Shown: one piece after another, positions 12,948-25,600 of the stretch
Numbering within the stretch: the first letter of the stretch is position 1
How the letters are laid out: each line of letters begins with the position of its first letter
Assembly: GCA_900708905.1 (NCBI GenBank)
Contig: CAADRB010000008.1
Coordinates: 1,013,120 to 1,077,119 of the forward strand
Source of the DNA: Hymenolepis diminuta
Lineage: Eukaryota; Platyhelminthes; Cestoda; Cyclophyllidea; Hymenolepididae
DNA: 64,000 nt
Reading direction: 5' to 3'
Notes under the pieces: model-generated
Database searches by the model: none
Told to the model about the DNA's origin: nothing
The model's input: the letters and a program-made list of their open reading frames with translations, nothing else
Position numbers and translations under genes: made by a program

Positions 12948-14499
12948 CTAATAGAAAGTAAGGAAAAAAGAGGGCCAATCCTTGCGAAAATTACGGGCTT
13001 CCACGTAGGGATCAAAGAGGATTCGTGTCATGCTATCCTTTGATGGATCATAACCGGGAGCATATTTGAGTCTCGGATCCTAAATAGAGAAAAAAATGCC
13101 TACTTATTTCATCTACGTGTAGAGATCTATGACAGGAAACACACCCTTTTGTAGATGTGGTACTGCATTTCTTTGGCATCGAAGGTGTAGACGCCTTCCT
13201 TCAAATCCAACGGCATATGGAACTTCTTGAATTGGGACATGAACTTCAAGTTAGCAGAGGAGAATCTAAAAAATGGAGAAAAATGGGAATGCAGAAATAA
13301 TGGAGTTGATAAAAAAATAGGGAAGAATTTCGTACTGACTTTTCACGATGATAAGATGCGGCGCGTTCATTAAAGCAACCATTTCTCCATTCAAGGAATT
13401 TATAGTCGTCGCGAATAAGACGCTCACCTTCACAATCAATTTCAGTCAGCTTCTCCATGATCTGTAAGAAGACAAAGCAGGTATATATATAAAGAACAAG
13501 TTAAAAATATTTGGTTAATGGCAGTGAATAAACTAACTAGTAGGAGCTCATTTTGATCATAAATGTCCGTATTGCTTCGATCAATGACGAAAATTTCCGA
13601 GTAACGAGACATTTTCTCAAGGTATTTCTCTAAGGCCAACTTGTACTCGAGCAGAAAGTCATCAGTAAGATTTAAAGCATTAATTTGCCAATCCTGAGGA
13701 AGAAAAGAATGAGACATTCAACGCAGAAGAAACATACAATGGCTCTTTTCTTTATTTCCTGACGAATTTGATCTGTAGATGCTTTGACGTATACAATGAG
13801 ATGGGGCTTCCACAAATTCAGCGCAGTATTGGCATGAAAATAGCTAAACCAGTCATAACCTAGCAAGCAACTTTTAAAGTATAATTTGAAGAATGTACCA
13901 TATTGTGAGATATAGCCACATTTGAGCAAGGCTTCGGCGAAGACAAGGTCGGAAAAATGGCTGCGGTCAGTTACGGCACCTTTTCCGGTATTGAAGAGTG
14001 TACAGAGTGCGCGGAGATAGTTCCAGTAACGGTTAATATAATATTGATATTGCAAATACAGAGGCTTTCCATGTTCTTTTAAATTTTCAGTAGTCCAGAA
14101 CATTTCCGTAGTAAAATACTGTGCATCTTTAGGAAGCATTGTATTGTGCATACGCACGTCAATAGGTGGATTATAATTCTTCAGAGTAAAAATATCAGAA
14201 TCGGTAGGGTCAGGATGGTAATCCATTCCAAAATGCTCGGCAATGTTCTTGGAAATATGACCCTTACCACTACAGACATTTCCTTCTACGCAGATAAACT
14301 TGGTATTCTCGGTAAAGCGATGTTTTGTATTATCAAACATAAGCCACTGTGGATAACCCGTGCTGAGGAAATCAAACACTGGTGGTTTTTTAGGTTCAAA
14401 ATCTCCTCTTGAGGCTAACTGGAGCCCTCGAAAAGCAAATTTTGACGAGTGTATGACGCAAAACAATGCTTTTTTCTTGGTAAATTGTGCAAGAGCCAT
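12948..14499 (-). CDS. NDUFA10: NADH dehydrogenase [ubiquinone] 1 alpha subcomplex subunit 10, mitochondrial
   Basis: Exons (minus strand order): 14499-13738, 13693-13538, 13461-13340, 13265-13145 and 13079-12948. All have GT-AG introns and consistent phases, giving 430 residues, longer than the roughly 355 of human NDUFA10. The product is an accessory subunit of respiratory complex I with a deoxynucleoside-kinase-like fold, acting on the matrix side of the mitochondrial inner membrane. Visible support includes a basic, Ser/Ala-containing N-terminus typical of an import signal. The P-loop is GNVCSGKG at residues 73-80. The kinase-type ERS motif appears as DRS at 178-180, followed by F-x-D-x-VF-x-EA. 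Near the C-terminus is a KYAPGYDP segment matching the family's KYSPGYN. The start was chosen because the import-like leader begins there. The unusual extra length lies mostly in exon 1, before and after the P-loop. Confidence 0.93.
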
Positions 14500-14519
14500 T
14501 ACCAGAAGATTAGTGACTA

Positions 14520-15700
14520 ACTAGGCGGTTAAAACAATGAACCAATCAAAATTTAAGGAAAATTTTCAAGGTAATGGAAAATTTTGGAAGCTGGAAAGTG
14601 ACTCCAAGTTCGAAAATGTAGTTTTATGGCTTATAGTCAATTAGTAAGATACAAACTATATACACAGTTGAAATAAAATTAAGGCAACTCTTATTTACTT
14701 GACAAGCTTTTCTGATATGCTTTTTAAATATCATAGACCCGGTACAGCATCAAATGATTAGCATTTCATTTTGAATTTATAATTAGGAGCTATACATACT
14801 AATTATAGTGTATTTTTAAAGAAAAAATCCCATAAACTTTGAATTTATGTAAATTCAAGGCAAAGTATTGCCCCATATATAGAATGTCACTTCTTATGAC
14901 AACCGTGTAATGGACCACTAAACATTTTTTTTCATTGCAGATAACTTACATAGAAATCCTTCAAAACGTGTGTACGTTAGTCACTGTTTTATTTCAAATG
15001 AAAATGTTTGCTTTAATGATCCACTGAAATAATTGCGACCTTGGAAATTTACCTTGAAGCAATTAGCTAAAATCGGAAAAATGGCAATCAAGCAGATGTT
15101 TTCCATATACTTACAGAGCATATTCAAGAGCTGTCGTGACACCTATTAGGACTATTTATATTGAAATGGTTTGGTATTGATATTGGTAAATATCCGGACT
15201 TCACCCTCCTGGGCTGGCGTGTGAGTTAAAACAAGATACTTCACTAATGCTTCGTCTCCTTTTCTTCAGTTATCAATATATGATCTGCTCTTCTTTGTAG
15301 AAAACCGTAAACTGCTCTTGGGTTCCCTAAGAAACTGCACCAGTTACAAACGCAACCCGACAACACCACAACACAAAACGACCTAACTCTCATATCAAAA
15401 TGGGAAACATGTTATCTTATCGACTGGCCGGTTCATACTATACACCATTTATGACCGAGATGTAAATAATTCGCTGAAATAAAAGAGAACTAAAAGAAGA
15501 GAAATTTAAAATGAGAAATATTTTCGGGGAAAAGTTATTTTCTTTCATGTCGCAATTTCATTACCTATGCAAAGGCATTCTAAATGCTTAAATATTTTTT
15601 CTTTAACATACAATTTTTACCGCAAATATTTGTGTCCACTTTATATGGTAATTAGCCACTCATTTTGTATCATGGAGATGCGATGAAAGACGAAATTAAG
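14520..15700. other. Spacer upstream of NDUFA10, nothing recognised
   Basis: AT-rich sequence with no supported reading frame. The NDUFA10 promoter should lie at its left end (just above 14499), but no clear TATA or other motif stands out. Confidence 0.6.
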
Positions 15701-15824
15701 AGACGATTTCGACCCCATAGATAGGACATTTGAATGCCGTACAGGATGTTGTGTCATTTCACACAGTGGTAATATCGTATCTAACGACACAGGAATTTTG
15801 CACATCCTCACCAATTGCCAATGG

Positions 15825-15945
15825 AAGCTGCTATAACCAGCAGATATCTATCAGCACATGGCGATCAGAAATGATTGACTTTCGACAAGATCTTCACTAC
15901 AGTGTCCACAGGTGATCCAGCTGTGTGTTTGCGTGTTTGCACTCT
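15825..15945 (+). repeat. Repeat R, copy 1, left flank of gypsy remnant
   Basis: This segment of about 120 bases matches 18205-18330 in direct orientation and 41045-41165 in inverted orientation. The best-conserved core is AGAAATGATTGACT, then CACTA-AGTGTCCACAG, then GTGTTTGCGTGTTTG. It stops abruptly a few bases before the reverse transcriptase homology begins. The position fits a truncated long terminal repeat of the gypsy element, but TG...CA ends were not established. Confidence 0.6.
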
Positions 15946-15954
15946 TTGTTGGAG

Positions 15955-17870
15955 GATAATCACCATCCGCTGCCCGCAATAAACACACTTTTCACGATCC
16001 TGGATGGTGGAAAATGGACCATTCGGATGCCTACCTTCATGTCGAAGTAGAACAAGAGAGTTGTGAGCTCCTAACGATTAACACTCATCGGGGACTTTTA
16101 CCATTTACCAGATTGCCTTTCGGAATCAAAACAGCCCTAGTGATTTTTCAGCACACAATGGACAACACAATATCGGACGTAGTGGTTACGGCAGCTTACT
16201 TGGACGACATCATCGTAGTTGGAGAATCATAAAATGAACTTCAAGGTCGCATCGAAAAACTCCTTGAGCGTATCGAAAATTATGGTTTCCATCATCGGGC
16301 TGATAAGTGCCAGTTCTTCTTAACCTCTGTAAAATTTCTTCGTTCCATTTTTGATTCAACTGGGCACCGTCCCAAAAAGGACGAAATTCGTGCTATTGTC
16401 AAGATTCCTGCTCCGAAAAATTTGAGGTCACTTCGTTCTTTTCTCGGGTTAATATCGTATAATAATTCTTTCTTACCTGCTTTGCCCCATCATGAGATCT
16501 CCTTAATCAACTTCTGCACAAGGATACGCCGTGGGAATGGTCGTCTGGATGCAAAAAGGCGTTCCAAAAGATTAAGGTCGATGCTAAATTCGGAGCTGCT
16601 GTTGACTCATTATGATCCAAGTTTGCTTATGTTCCTCCCGGCTGACGCGTCCGGTTACGGAATTGTGACAACCATCTCCTACATTCTTCCAGATGGCTCT
16701 GAAAAAGCAGTTATACATATCTCTCGAGCTCTCACACTCGCGGAAAAGAATTACGGGCAAACTGAAAAGGAGGCACTGGCCATTATATATGCAGTAAAAT
16801 AATAATAATAGGACTCGAAAAAGGGAGTCCTAGTGCACTCTGCAAGTAGTCTTTAACTGTGGGCACTCATGTTAATGGGTTATAAGTACGAAGTGAAGTA
16901 TCAGAGAACAGAGGATTTCGGCCAAGCTGTTGGTCTGTCTTGTCTCATCGAAAATCAGGTTGGGGAAAATGAAGAAATAGAGGTTGCGTTCGTGTCGGTT
17001 GAAAGAAATGTGCAACACATACTGGCGGAGTCGAATCGAAACACTCCGGTATCAGCAGAGGATATACGAAAGGAAACGGAGAAAGATGCAGTCCAACAGC
17101 AAACGTAACAGTTTGTCCGGTCCAAATAGTCATCATTCCTACAAAAGGGCGATCTCATTGAATTTTTCCGTGGGGGAGATTCAATTATGGTAGTTGACTC
17201 TTGTTTAATGTTTCTGGATAAAGTTAATGTTCCTTCTGCCCTTAAAAATAAGGTCCCACGACAACTTCATTCAAGCCATCTTGGAATTAGCCGGATGAAA
17301 TCTATAGCCAGAGGATACGCTTATTGGCCGGGTATGGACAAGGACATTGAAGGAACTATGGAAGAGGAACTGCAGAATTTCCTGCTGGGATATAGATCAA
17401 TTTCACATCCTGCGTTAGGTATTCATGGGAGGAGGTATTAATGGGTCGAAAGTTGAGAACGGTGCATGAAGCGATGCTGCCGAAGGAAACTCCGCCGAAT
17501 AGGAGGAGGGGCCGTCAGAAGAATGATTTTGCTGTTAACAAACCAGTTTATGCTCGTGATTACCGACTGGGTCGCCAGTGGATTCCTACAATTATCACAA
17601 AAGGCATGGAAGCATGATTTATGACGTTGAGGTCTGTAAGGACATGTGGGTCTGCCACCATAATCAAATCCGACGAAGACCGGCGGTACCCACTGTTGAT
17701 AAGCGTTATCTTTCTTTGCATTCATTACTTAATACGCTTAATCTTACTCATGTTCTTCGACCTAAATCTCAGGTTATAAATCAGGTTATAGTTCCGTCGC
17801 CTATAAATCGAAAAAGAATGAAACATCCTCGTCTCCAGATCGATCCGTCCTCGAAAACCTACGCCTGACT
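15955..17870 (+). mobile_element. Degenerate Ty3/gypsy retrotransposon pol remnant
   Basis: Pol domains appear in Ty3/gypsy order, broken into several frames. Reverse transcriptase covers about 15957-16500, with a frameshift near 16010, the catalytic YLDDIIVVGES at 16197-16229, and a stop straight after. RNase H follows at about 16590-16800 with ADASGYG and a K-E-A-L-A-I-I segment. The connection region and the start of integrase follow at 17190-17350, with an H-x3-H half of the zinc site and YWPGMD. At about 17365 the sequence jumps to the end of the integrase core (LLGYRS-SHPA), so the D,D,E catalytic centre is missing. A broken GPY/F-type tail (WIPTIITKG, then IYDVEV and NQIRRR) runs to about 17690. 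Gag and protease were not found. The copy is non-functional. Confidence 0.9.
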
Positions 17871-18204
17871 TGCCTAATAAGAGAGATGTCAGAAGAAATG
17901 ATAATTATTTTCCCCGATCCCAATATTTCTTCTATTTCTTCTATGAATAAAAATGTAATCTCTTTCCTTATTTCCCCTCTGATAAAAGACACTTGATAAT
18001 TAAGCTAAGTTGTTTGAGCCGATACCGATTTGGAGAGAGTTTCATGAATACACGTGTGTTTGATAACAACATGTCTCCTGCTCTGCCATGGGTTATTAGC
18101 TTCTGTGTTAAGTTGCTATAATACCGAGTTTTCTAGATTGTTGACTCTGAGAGATTACTATTGAAACTTCTGTTTTTATTACGTTATAACAGAAAGGGTA
18201 ATAA

Positions 18205-18400
18205 ATGCCGCTGCTATAGCCAGCAGATGTCTATGCACACATGGCGATTAGAAATGATTGACTAATGATAAGTTCTCCACTATAGTGTCCACAGGCGGTC
18301 CCGCCATGTGTTTGCGTGTTTGTACATAGATACCTGAACGAGTGTCTATCAATACGCCGAGACTCCGACAAAGAAACATGCCTGACGTCTAATGAAGAAA
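18205..18400 (+). repeat. Repeat R, copy 2, right flank of gypsy remnant
   Basis: Direct repeat of 15825-15945, lying about 340 bases past the last integrase homology. Beyond the shared core it continues through TACATAGATACCT and CGCCGAGAC to GCCTGACGTC near 18390, matching the longer inverted copy at 40985-41165. Together they define an element of about 190 bases that fits a short LTR. The alternative is an unrelated SINE or MITE inserted twice. Confidence 0.6.
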
Positions 18401-19620
18401 TGTCTTTTATATAAAACTAATTTACTTACTAAAATATCAGGGTGGCTTGCATTCAACCTCCGAACTGATCTGGTGACATGAGTGACTTGAGTTATTCCAT
18501 CTATTCGATCTATGTGACCCCAGTAGATTTAACATTATCATAGCCACATAATCTGCTCTTTTCAGTTTATAATGGACAGCAAGTTCTGTGAGTTTAATGC
18601 TATTGATATTCCCTTTTCGGTATCAAAAATAAAATCCTGTTCATACATATCAGTTTGTCTTGCACATTATCTGTAGATACTGCCAATGATTTTTAAATTT
18701 AATTAATCTGAAATAAGCCAAATCGATCATTATCTCGTATATTATTACGGGGAGTGTGATGTCAGATTTGTATTATTTAATTAGTGTTGATATTAAGATG
18801 ATAAATTTAATATTTTATTTATATAACGCTCCCATAAAATAAATGAAATACATTTTGATTAGAGAAATAAATGAGTATATTTAAGGCAGAGAATAATAAA
18901 GTATGCACACATTATGTGCACCAATTTATTCGATTTTGCAGATCAAAATTCTTGGAATTAAAACGAAAGTCGGATGGAATTGGATGGTTCCATCGGTTGA
19001 TGGTTGATATACCTGTGTCTCCATTGGCATATGTAAATAGACAATGGAAATATGACTAAAACCGAACAGTATTGCCCAGTTATCATATCAAAAAAAGGCG
19101 ATATTTTAATGAAATTCTCCAAAAAATACCTATATATCTATTGAGCAAGCTTTCGTGGTGTATCGATAAACTTACTAATGTTTTGTTTTGTAGTCTTTAT
19201 TGTCAATTTTGCTAACGCTTGATGATACTGTTATTTTACAGGACTAGATGGATCATTTTAGCCTAACTCTGACTGGTTGGTTTTGAGCGCGTATTCCGAG
19301 AAGTTCATTTTTTGCGTCGTTCTCTCTCTATCAGGAATTGGGTGCACTTAGTTGGTGCTAAACTTGAGTCCAGTCGACAGAACTATTTGAGACAATTTTT
19401 ACTTTAAAATAGTTTTTATCCAGGTGCATCTGATTACCTATAAATATTTGTCTTTTAAATCATATGCAATTTTTTAGACTTTCGTTATGTTGTATAACTA
19501 TTATAATGATCTTTATTTTTTCTCAAAGTTACAACTATTTAATGTATTCATATTTAACCTGTTTGGTCTTTAAAAAATCCGTATTTCTTTATTCTTCACT
19601 AGTATTTTTATATTCTGATT
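18400..19620. other. Spacer upstream of the SLCO gene, nothing recognised
   Basis: AT-rich DNA without a convincing gene. The last bases before the SLCO start read TTTCATTTAG, a possible splice acceptor, so a non-coding 5' exon of SLCO may be hidden in this stretch or further left. Confidence 0.5.
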
Positions 19621-19629
19621 TCATTTAGA

Positions 19630-22600
19630 ATGAATTCTCCGTCCTGGAATTGTCCTGCACCCCCTCCTCGGAGTCGCAGCTGTTCGAAAACTGCTTCCAA
19701 CACCAGTCTATTCGATTGGAATGAGAATGTACTAAATTACGTTTACTCCTGCATGCATCCTCCATCCTACTACTACACTCAGTCTCAATTTCAATCAACC
19801 AATCCCCAGCCATCTCGCACAGGTGTCTTTCGAAAGGCACATCGACGCATAGTTTCAGCCACCTCACCACACGTCTTCCAACAGGCTTCACTTGGAGTAA
19901 CCTCCAAACCATCAAGACTTGCAGTTTCAGGAATCCGTGGACATTGTCGAAATGCTTCAGACCCCGGAATCCATCTCTATTTTCCACCACCCCCGCCTAT
20001 CTTTATTCCACCTAGCACTACAACTCTGATTGATGAAAAGGACGGAATTTCTATTCCTCAGCTTGTAAGTACCATTATTTCGCATTTGAAGAAGAAATTT
20101 AGTGTAATAATAAACATTCTTTTCTAGTAATCTTATCCTTGTAAATTTTCTTAGGTTAAGTTTCTTCAATTTAATCAGCTCTCTACGTTGAATTGAATGT
20201 CTAGTGAATTTCATGGTGGATTTAAGATTTTATTATGCAGCAAACTCGGTTTATTAAGTTAAATTGACTTGAGTTCATGATTCACCCATTCATTTGAAAA
20301 CGGTATACTTTAGCTTTTTGAAGAGGATTGTTTTAGAAGACAGATCAGTCTTCTCTCTACTGAGAATTAGATTTGGAAAGGAGCAACTGGTTGTGAGATT
20401 AGAAACCATAAGTTCCATATTTATCAGTGTACTTCCGAAGTTAATATATTTTTTGCCCTACTGTTTAAAACTGGCCAGAATAAGAGACGCAGATAGCAGA
20501 ACAGATTTCTCTCCTGAAGATATGTAGAAAGCTTTTCCCTACCCTGAATGAATGTTGGAAAACGGCTGCCTCATTAGTTTAGTGTAATACAATGCTTTAA
20601 TAATTTGTATCTCGTGTCTGTGAATTCGGTAGTAAATTCCCGGTACCTGTTTTTGCACATTTTATGTTAATTCCGCATTTTCGCGTGACTAAATTTGCAT
20701 GTTTTACAAGGGGTGAGCAACTTTGTAACATTAATTTCACTCTTTTATTTTTCCTCATTTGCCCATCCCTAATGCTTTATGGAATTAAAAATGGAGAAGT
20801 TAGGTTTCACAGTTTGTGCATTTTCTTCGTGTGAAACCGAAGCTCAAAAATGTCTTTTTCTCTCATTGGTCAGTAACAGGCCAGTTATATTTTGTTTGTT
20901 TGAATTTGTAGGCTTCTCCTTCGCCACCACCTCCACCATCTCCATCTCCACAGCAGACTCTTCCCCCAGACACGATTGATAATGTGGACAAGATGATATT
21001 ATCATCTAAACCCATTCCATCAGATGCAGAGGATTCAACTTGCTTGGTCCCTTGTCTTCAGCCTTGGGCCACAAGCTTGGTTCTCCTCATCTCCCTATGT
21101 ACAATGTCCTTTTTCCAATCTCTAGTCTCTTCTGGTTATTTAAGTAGTATAATCACAACCCTTGAAAGGCGATTTGATCTCACTTCACGACAAGTCGGTT
21201 ACATGTACTGTTGCTATGAAATCACATCAGTTCTAGCTACCATCGGTTTCTCATTCGTCAATGCAACAAGAACAAATCGCCCGCGGATTATTGGCATCCT
21301 GGGATTGGTTCTTGGATCGGGGTTTGGGTTATTCGCGTTGCCTCATTGGCTCTCGGGACCTTATAACCCAGGCAAGATTATGGGTATGCCAAATAGGCGT
21401 GGTGGTAGTCGGACGCTGTGCTCTGAATTAGCCGTGGAAAATGCGACCTACCTACCTCCCCCGTTTATTGATCGATCGCATTGCAATCAAACTGAGGTGA
21501 CCATACTGAAAATTGGAGAAAAGGCAGTGATTGCGTCGGATTATACTGTCGCGCTACCGGTATTTTGTTGTGCTATGGCTCTGGCAGGCTTTGGATCTAG
21601 TTCCCTGTTTGTTCTCGCACCGACCTTCTTTTGGGATAACCTTGCGCCTGAACAATATCCTCTTTACTCTGGTAAGTTTTTGTTTATTTCCCTATTATTA
21701 AGTCCAGTGGTATCAAGGATATGGAATGGATAAAGCGATGCATAACGATCTATATTACCTTTATTAAAAGACCAAATTATTTCGGTGTTGGAAATTTTAA
21801 AAATTTTCTTGTGTTGTTGATATGTGGTACTATCGAATGTATGTGTCCAGGCTCTGAGTAAAATTCAAAAAATATTCTTTAATACCACGTCTATTAAATT
21901 AAATTTAATTTAAATGTCGCATGGAAGATAGAATTTAAGCAAGGGATTTATAGCTTTTAGACTTGCATTTACCCAGGAAAGGGAAGTCGTTTTGTCTATC
22001 AGACTTTCATGGCTTGTGCATTTGTTAAAGCTCGGCTATAAAGGCACCTACATCGGAGTTGCAGGTACTGGTTCTCAAATAATGAAAGTTCTTAAATGAA
22101 AACATTTATGCACTTTCACAGTCCCGCAGTTCGCGAACCAGTTTACATTCTTTTGCTTAAAGAAGAATGGATACACTTGAATTTACTTATTTCTAAAGAT
22201 TAGGTGGTGGATTTACACAGCTTATTAGTTGACATAAGCTGCGATTTGTCTTTAATGGCAAAGAAACTAGCATGATAGTACAATGGTGAAACTAGGATGA
22301 TACCGGCTTACATAAATGTGGTGCAGAAGAGTTCAGAAAGCTCACTCAAATTGAAATAAAACTTCCTTAGTCTATTAGGATAAGTGTTCACAGCACTTGA
22401 CTTGATTTGAGAGATGGTGAACTGCGGCCGCTTTTATGACAAACTCGCATTTAACCATCTTATTAACTGGAATTAACCAATGCCATTGGCCACTCATGTC
22501 ACAGTGGATGTGCACTGGTGAGCATTGATCTCATGACGGTGGATAATGAAGTCGGGTTATCAAGGTTCCTACTCTGAGTTATAGTCGTTGAGATTTTCAT

Positions 22601-25600
22601 ATTCTCATAACGAATGCAGTTTATTATGTAATGTCCTGATTTGATTGCCACATTCCTGACTGAGTTCATAACTTGCTGATCGGTAGCTTTAATTCCGTGG
22701 TTGGTTTTACAACCCCTATTTATTGGTTCCTTCTTAGATGAGACTAGTGGAGGTATTCTTAACATACCAAAACTCAAGGTGAATTTCAAATCCCTGTATA
22801 TTCCTGATATTCCGCCTTTGCTAGTTGTCTATTGTGTGTCCGTCACTATTTTACCCCATAAATAGACGTTTTATTTCTCTCCCTCCTACTTTATTTGAGA
22901 TTACTAAATAAATAGGCCCGGAATGTGCCTATAACTAATTCTTGTTTATGATTAGCCGTTTAGCACTGTTGACAAACCGGTTAGCAGTGGCAATTTTCAA
23001 TCGAATGCCACCGCAACTTATTTTCTAATGTTCGGACTGAAATCAATAACAACCACAATCTTTGCAAGGCACTATTTGACTTTGCTAGATAAAATTCGAT
23101 TGTGTTTATTGTTGACGTTTGTAAATACACGTCGAAACAAGAGAAGGAAGGGAGAGAGAATTGTGAACTTCGTTACATGTTGTTGCGTTGTTAACTTAAA
23201 TAGAAAGTTGGCGGGCAAATTCGTTTTTAAAAAGATTAAAACTGCATTACAGCAAAATAAATTTACACCTCTCCAGTTTGTATTAGATAGACTTGTGTTT
23301 TCCAACACCCATTTGGAATAAAAGGGTAGCATTATGAAGCTTTCCTGGTGAGAAATTCGAATTCTGCAACTCCTATTTATTGGCCAGATTTGACCATTCC
23401 GCTCACTGAGTATGTATGTATGTTGAATCCATGACTTCTCCTTCCGCTAACCACTACACCACTTGTACATTTCTCACAAATTGAATGTGTCAAGTCATTT
23501 ACATCTGTAGGATATGCTGTTTATTTACTGTTATACGAGGTTTTAGTTGAGCCCTGCTACTTATATATCATCAGTAGCGTTTTATGTGATTATTTGCTGT
23601 TGGAGGTTGGACATTGTGAATGATTACCCAAAATTTGTTTTTTTTTTCATTTTTGAGCAACGTTAATTTAATTTGTTTTTACGAGGAATCATGATTAAGT
23701 TTTTGTGTTTATTTGAGCTGTTTTCAAACGTTTTAGTGGGAGAATCTTGATCACCGATCTGTACTCACCTTTCTCGCGATAACAGTTTCGTCTGTAAATT
23801 CTAACGTTGCGTCGGTTACAGAATTTGTGGTGCGGACGTTCGATTCTCACGCCCACTCTAAATTTGTCTTCTTTTTCCTTCGCCTCATTTTTATTTGTGT
23901 TCTTCTGCTCTCACACTATCTAACTCAACTTATAATTATTGTGTTCAATAAATTGTTTTATCCTTGACTCCGTATTCTGGATAACAGGTACCTTAGTTAT
24001 CTGCCTAGCCGTTAGTCTTAGTCTCAGCTTCTACAATTGGTAATCTACATTGTTGTCGAGGCTTCCAATTCATTCCTTCTGGCAGAAACTGTCGTTTACA
24101 TTTTTATTCATGGCTATAGTACATCAATACAAACTTCCCAAACACTTGGCTTGGGTAGAAGGAAGTTACTATTAGTGTCCCTCTTACGAGAAACTCGTAT
24201 TATTATCATCCCACTTGTTGACCAGATTTAACCAGTGATGTTGGCCAGTCAGTAGATGTTAATAATTGCTACATCCCTGGAGTTGGTCGTTAATTTCTTG
24301 TTGTTGAGGCTCACGAATCACATTAACTGTGTCTTTACAGGAAAGAGTAAAAGATACGATTGTTACGGTTTATTTTCAGAGATGAGATTAGAGAGTTCAT
24401 TGATGTGTGGTAGCAATAGGAGGTGACAGATGTGAGAATGACACTGCATAGATGCAGTAGTAGGAGCTTGTCAGGTGGCTGTAAGTAGGAGTCAGCTGTG
24501 GTAGTTAGACGCTGTTATAAGAGCTGCCTCAAGGCTCTGGTCAGTTGGTCAGTAGGAACTGAAAATGAGAGCCTGAAGTTTACAGATTGGCCGCTTAAAG
24601 TTACGGGGGAAGCCGCCTAAGTCACTATTAGAGCGGGTAAAGAGTAAGTTTTCAGTAGGTGTGTGCTGCTTCGCAGTAGTCGCCATTCATGTCTGACAGA
24701 TCAGGAGTTATTAGATTGATGCTCATCAGTGCACATCCAACCAACTCTGCATAATTTTGCACGACAAGAGATGTTAGAATGTGAGTAGTCTCGTAAAAGC
24801 GGCTCCAGGATACCTTCTCTTCACTCATATCAAATGCTGTGAAATGCTTGAAACTTTTTTTACATTAGAATATTTATTGGTTTAGAATTTAAACCTTGTG
24901 GCAAAACTGCGGACATTATGAATTTTTTTAACTCAGCTGCGCCAATAAGAAGAAGGAGATTTATATTACGGTTAGTGCAAGTCAATAAGGTTTTAACTTA
25001 GCCAGAATTATTGAGCAATATAAAGTAGAGCGCCTTTGATATTTTATGGCCTCTTATTATTATGTATTAATAATATTAAAATACATTTAGGAAAATTATC
25101 CTGTATTCATCTTAAGCAGAATAGGGTAGTACTATATTTAGTCAGGTGAATTAATTATAGGACACGGGGCAAGTTAGGCTTGGAGATATCTCCATTCATG
25201 ATTGATTATTTTCCTACTGGATAACAGGAAGTAAAAACTTTCTTAAATCTGGTTATCAAGATTTGGACAGAAGGCGCGGGTGCATTGGACACCTGAAAGA
25301 AACAGGAGATGATGTAGATAGTAGAAGGAAGAATTATAAAATGAAATAAGTGTTAACACGAAGTAAGGGAAAATCGAATTGTGATCAGGAGTTGAGTTGT
25401 CTGTTTTGCGTCCTTTGTTATGTACGAAGCGCGGTTTAAATTAGGATGTATTGCCATATGTCTTATAGACAGGTCATACAGTTCCATAAGCGCAAGAAAG
25501 ATAAAAAGGTGAACGAAGAAACATTAAGTAGTACAAGAGTGAGAAAAAAGCAAATATCTTGTCACACTGGCTGATTCCATGTCAAGCAGCATGAAATTGT

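Noticed and set aside
18871..19059. 62-codon frame upstream of SLCO considered as a 5' exon
   Set aside because: No donor at its end joins in phase to 19630, and it shows no OATP or signal-like features.
19625..19990. 121-codon minus-strand frame opposite SLCO exon 1
   Set aside because: It is antisense to a Pro/Ser-rich coding exon, and its product has no similarity.
23028..23332. Overlapping 97- and 86-codon frames on opposite strands
   Set aside because: They lie within SLCO intron 2, mirror each other's composition and have no family resemblance.
23770..23890. Possible tRNA gene (a GTTCGATTCTC B-box-like word)
   Set aside because: No cloverleaf could be drawn: the acceptor stem and anticodon arm do not pair. 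It may be another worn SINE head.
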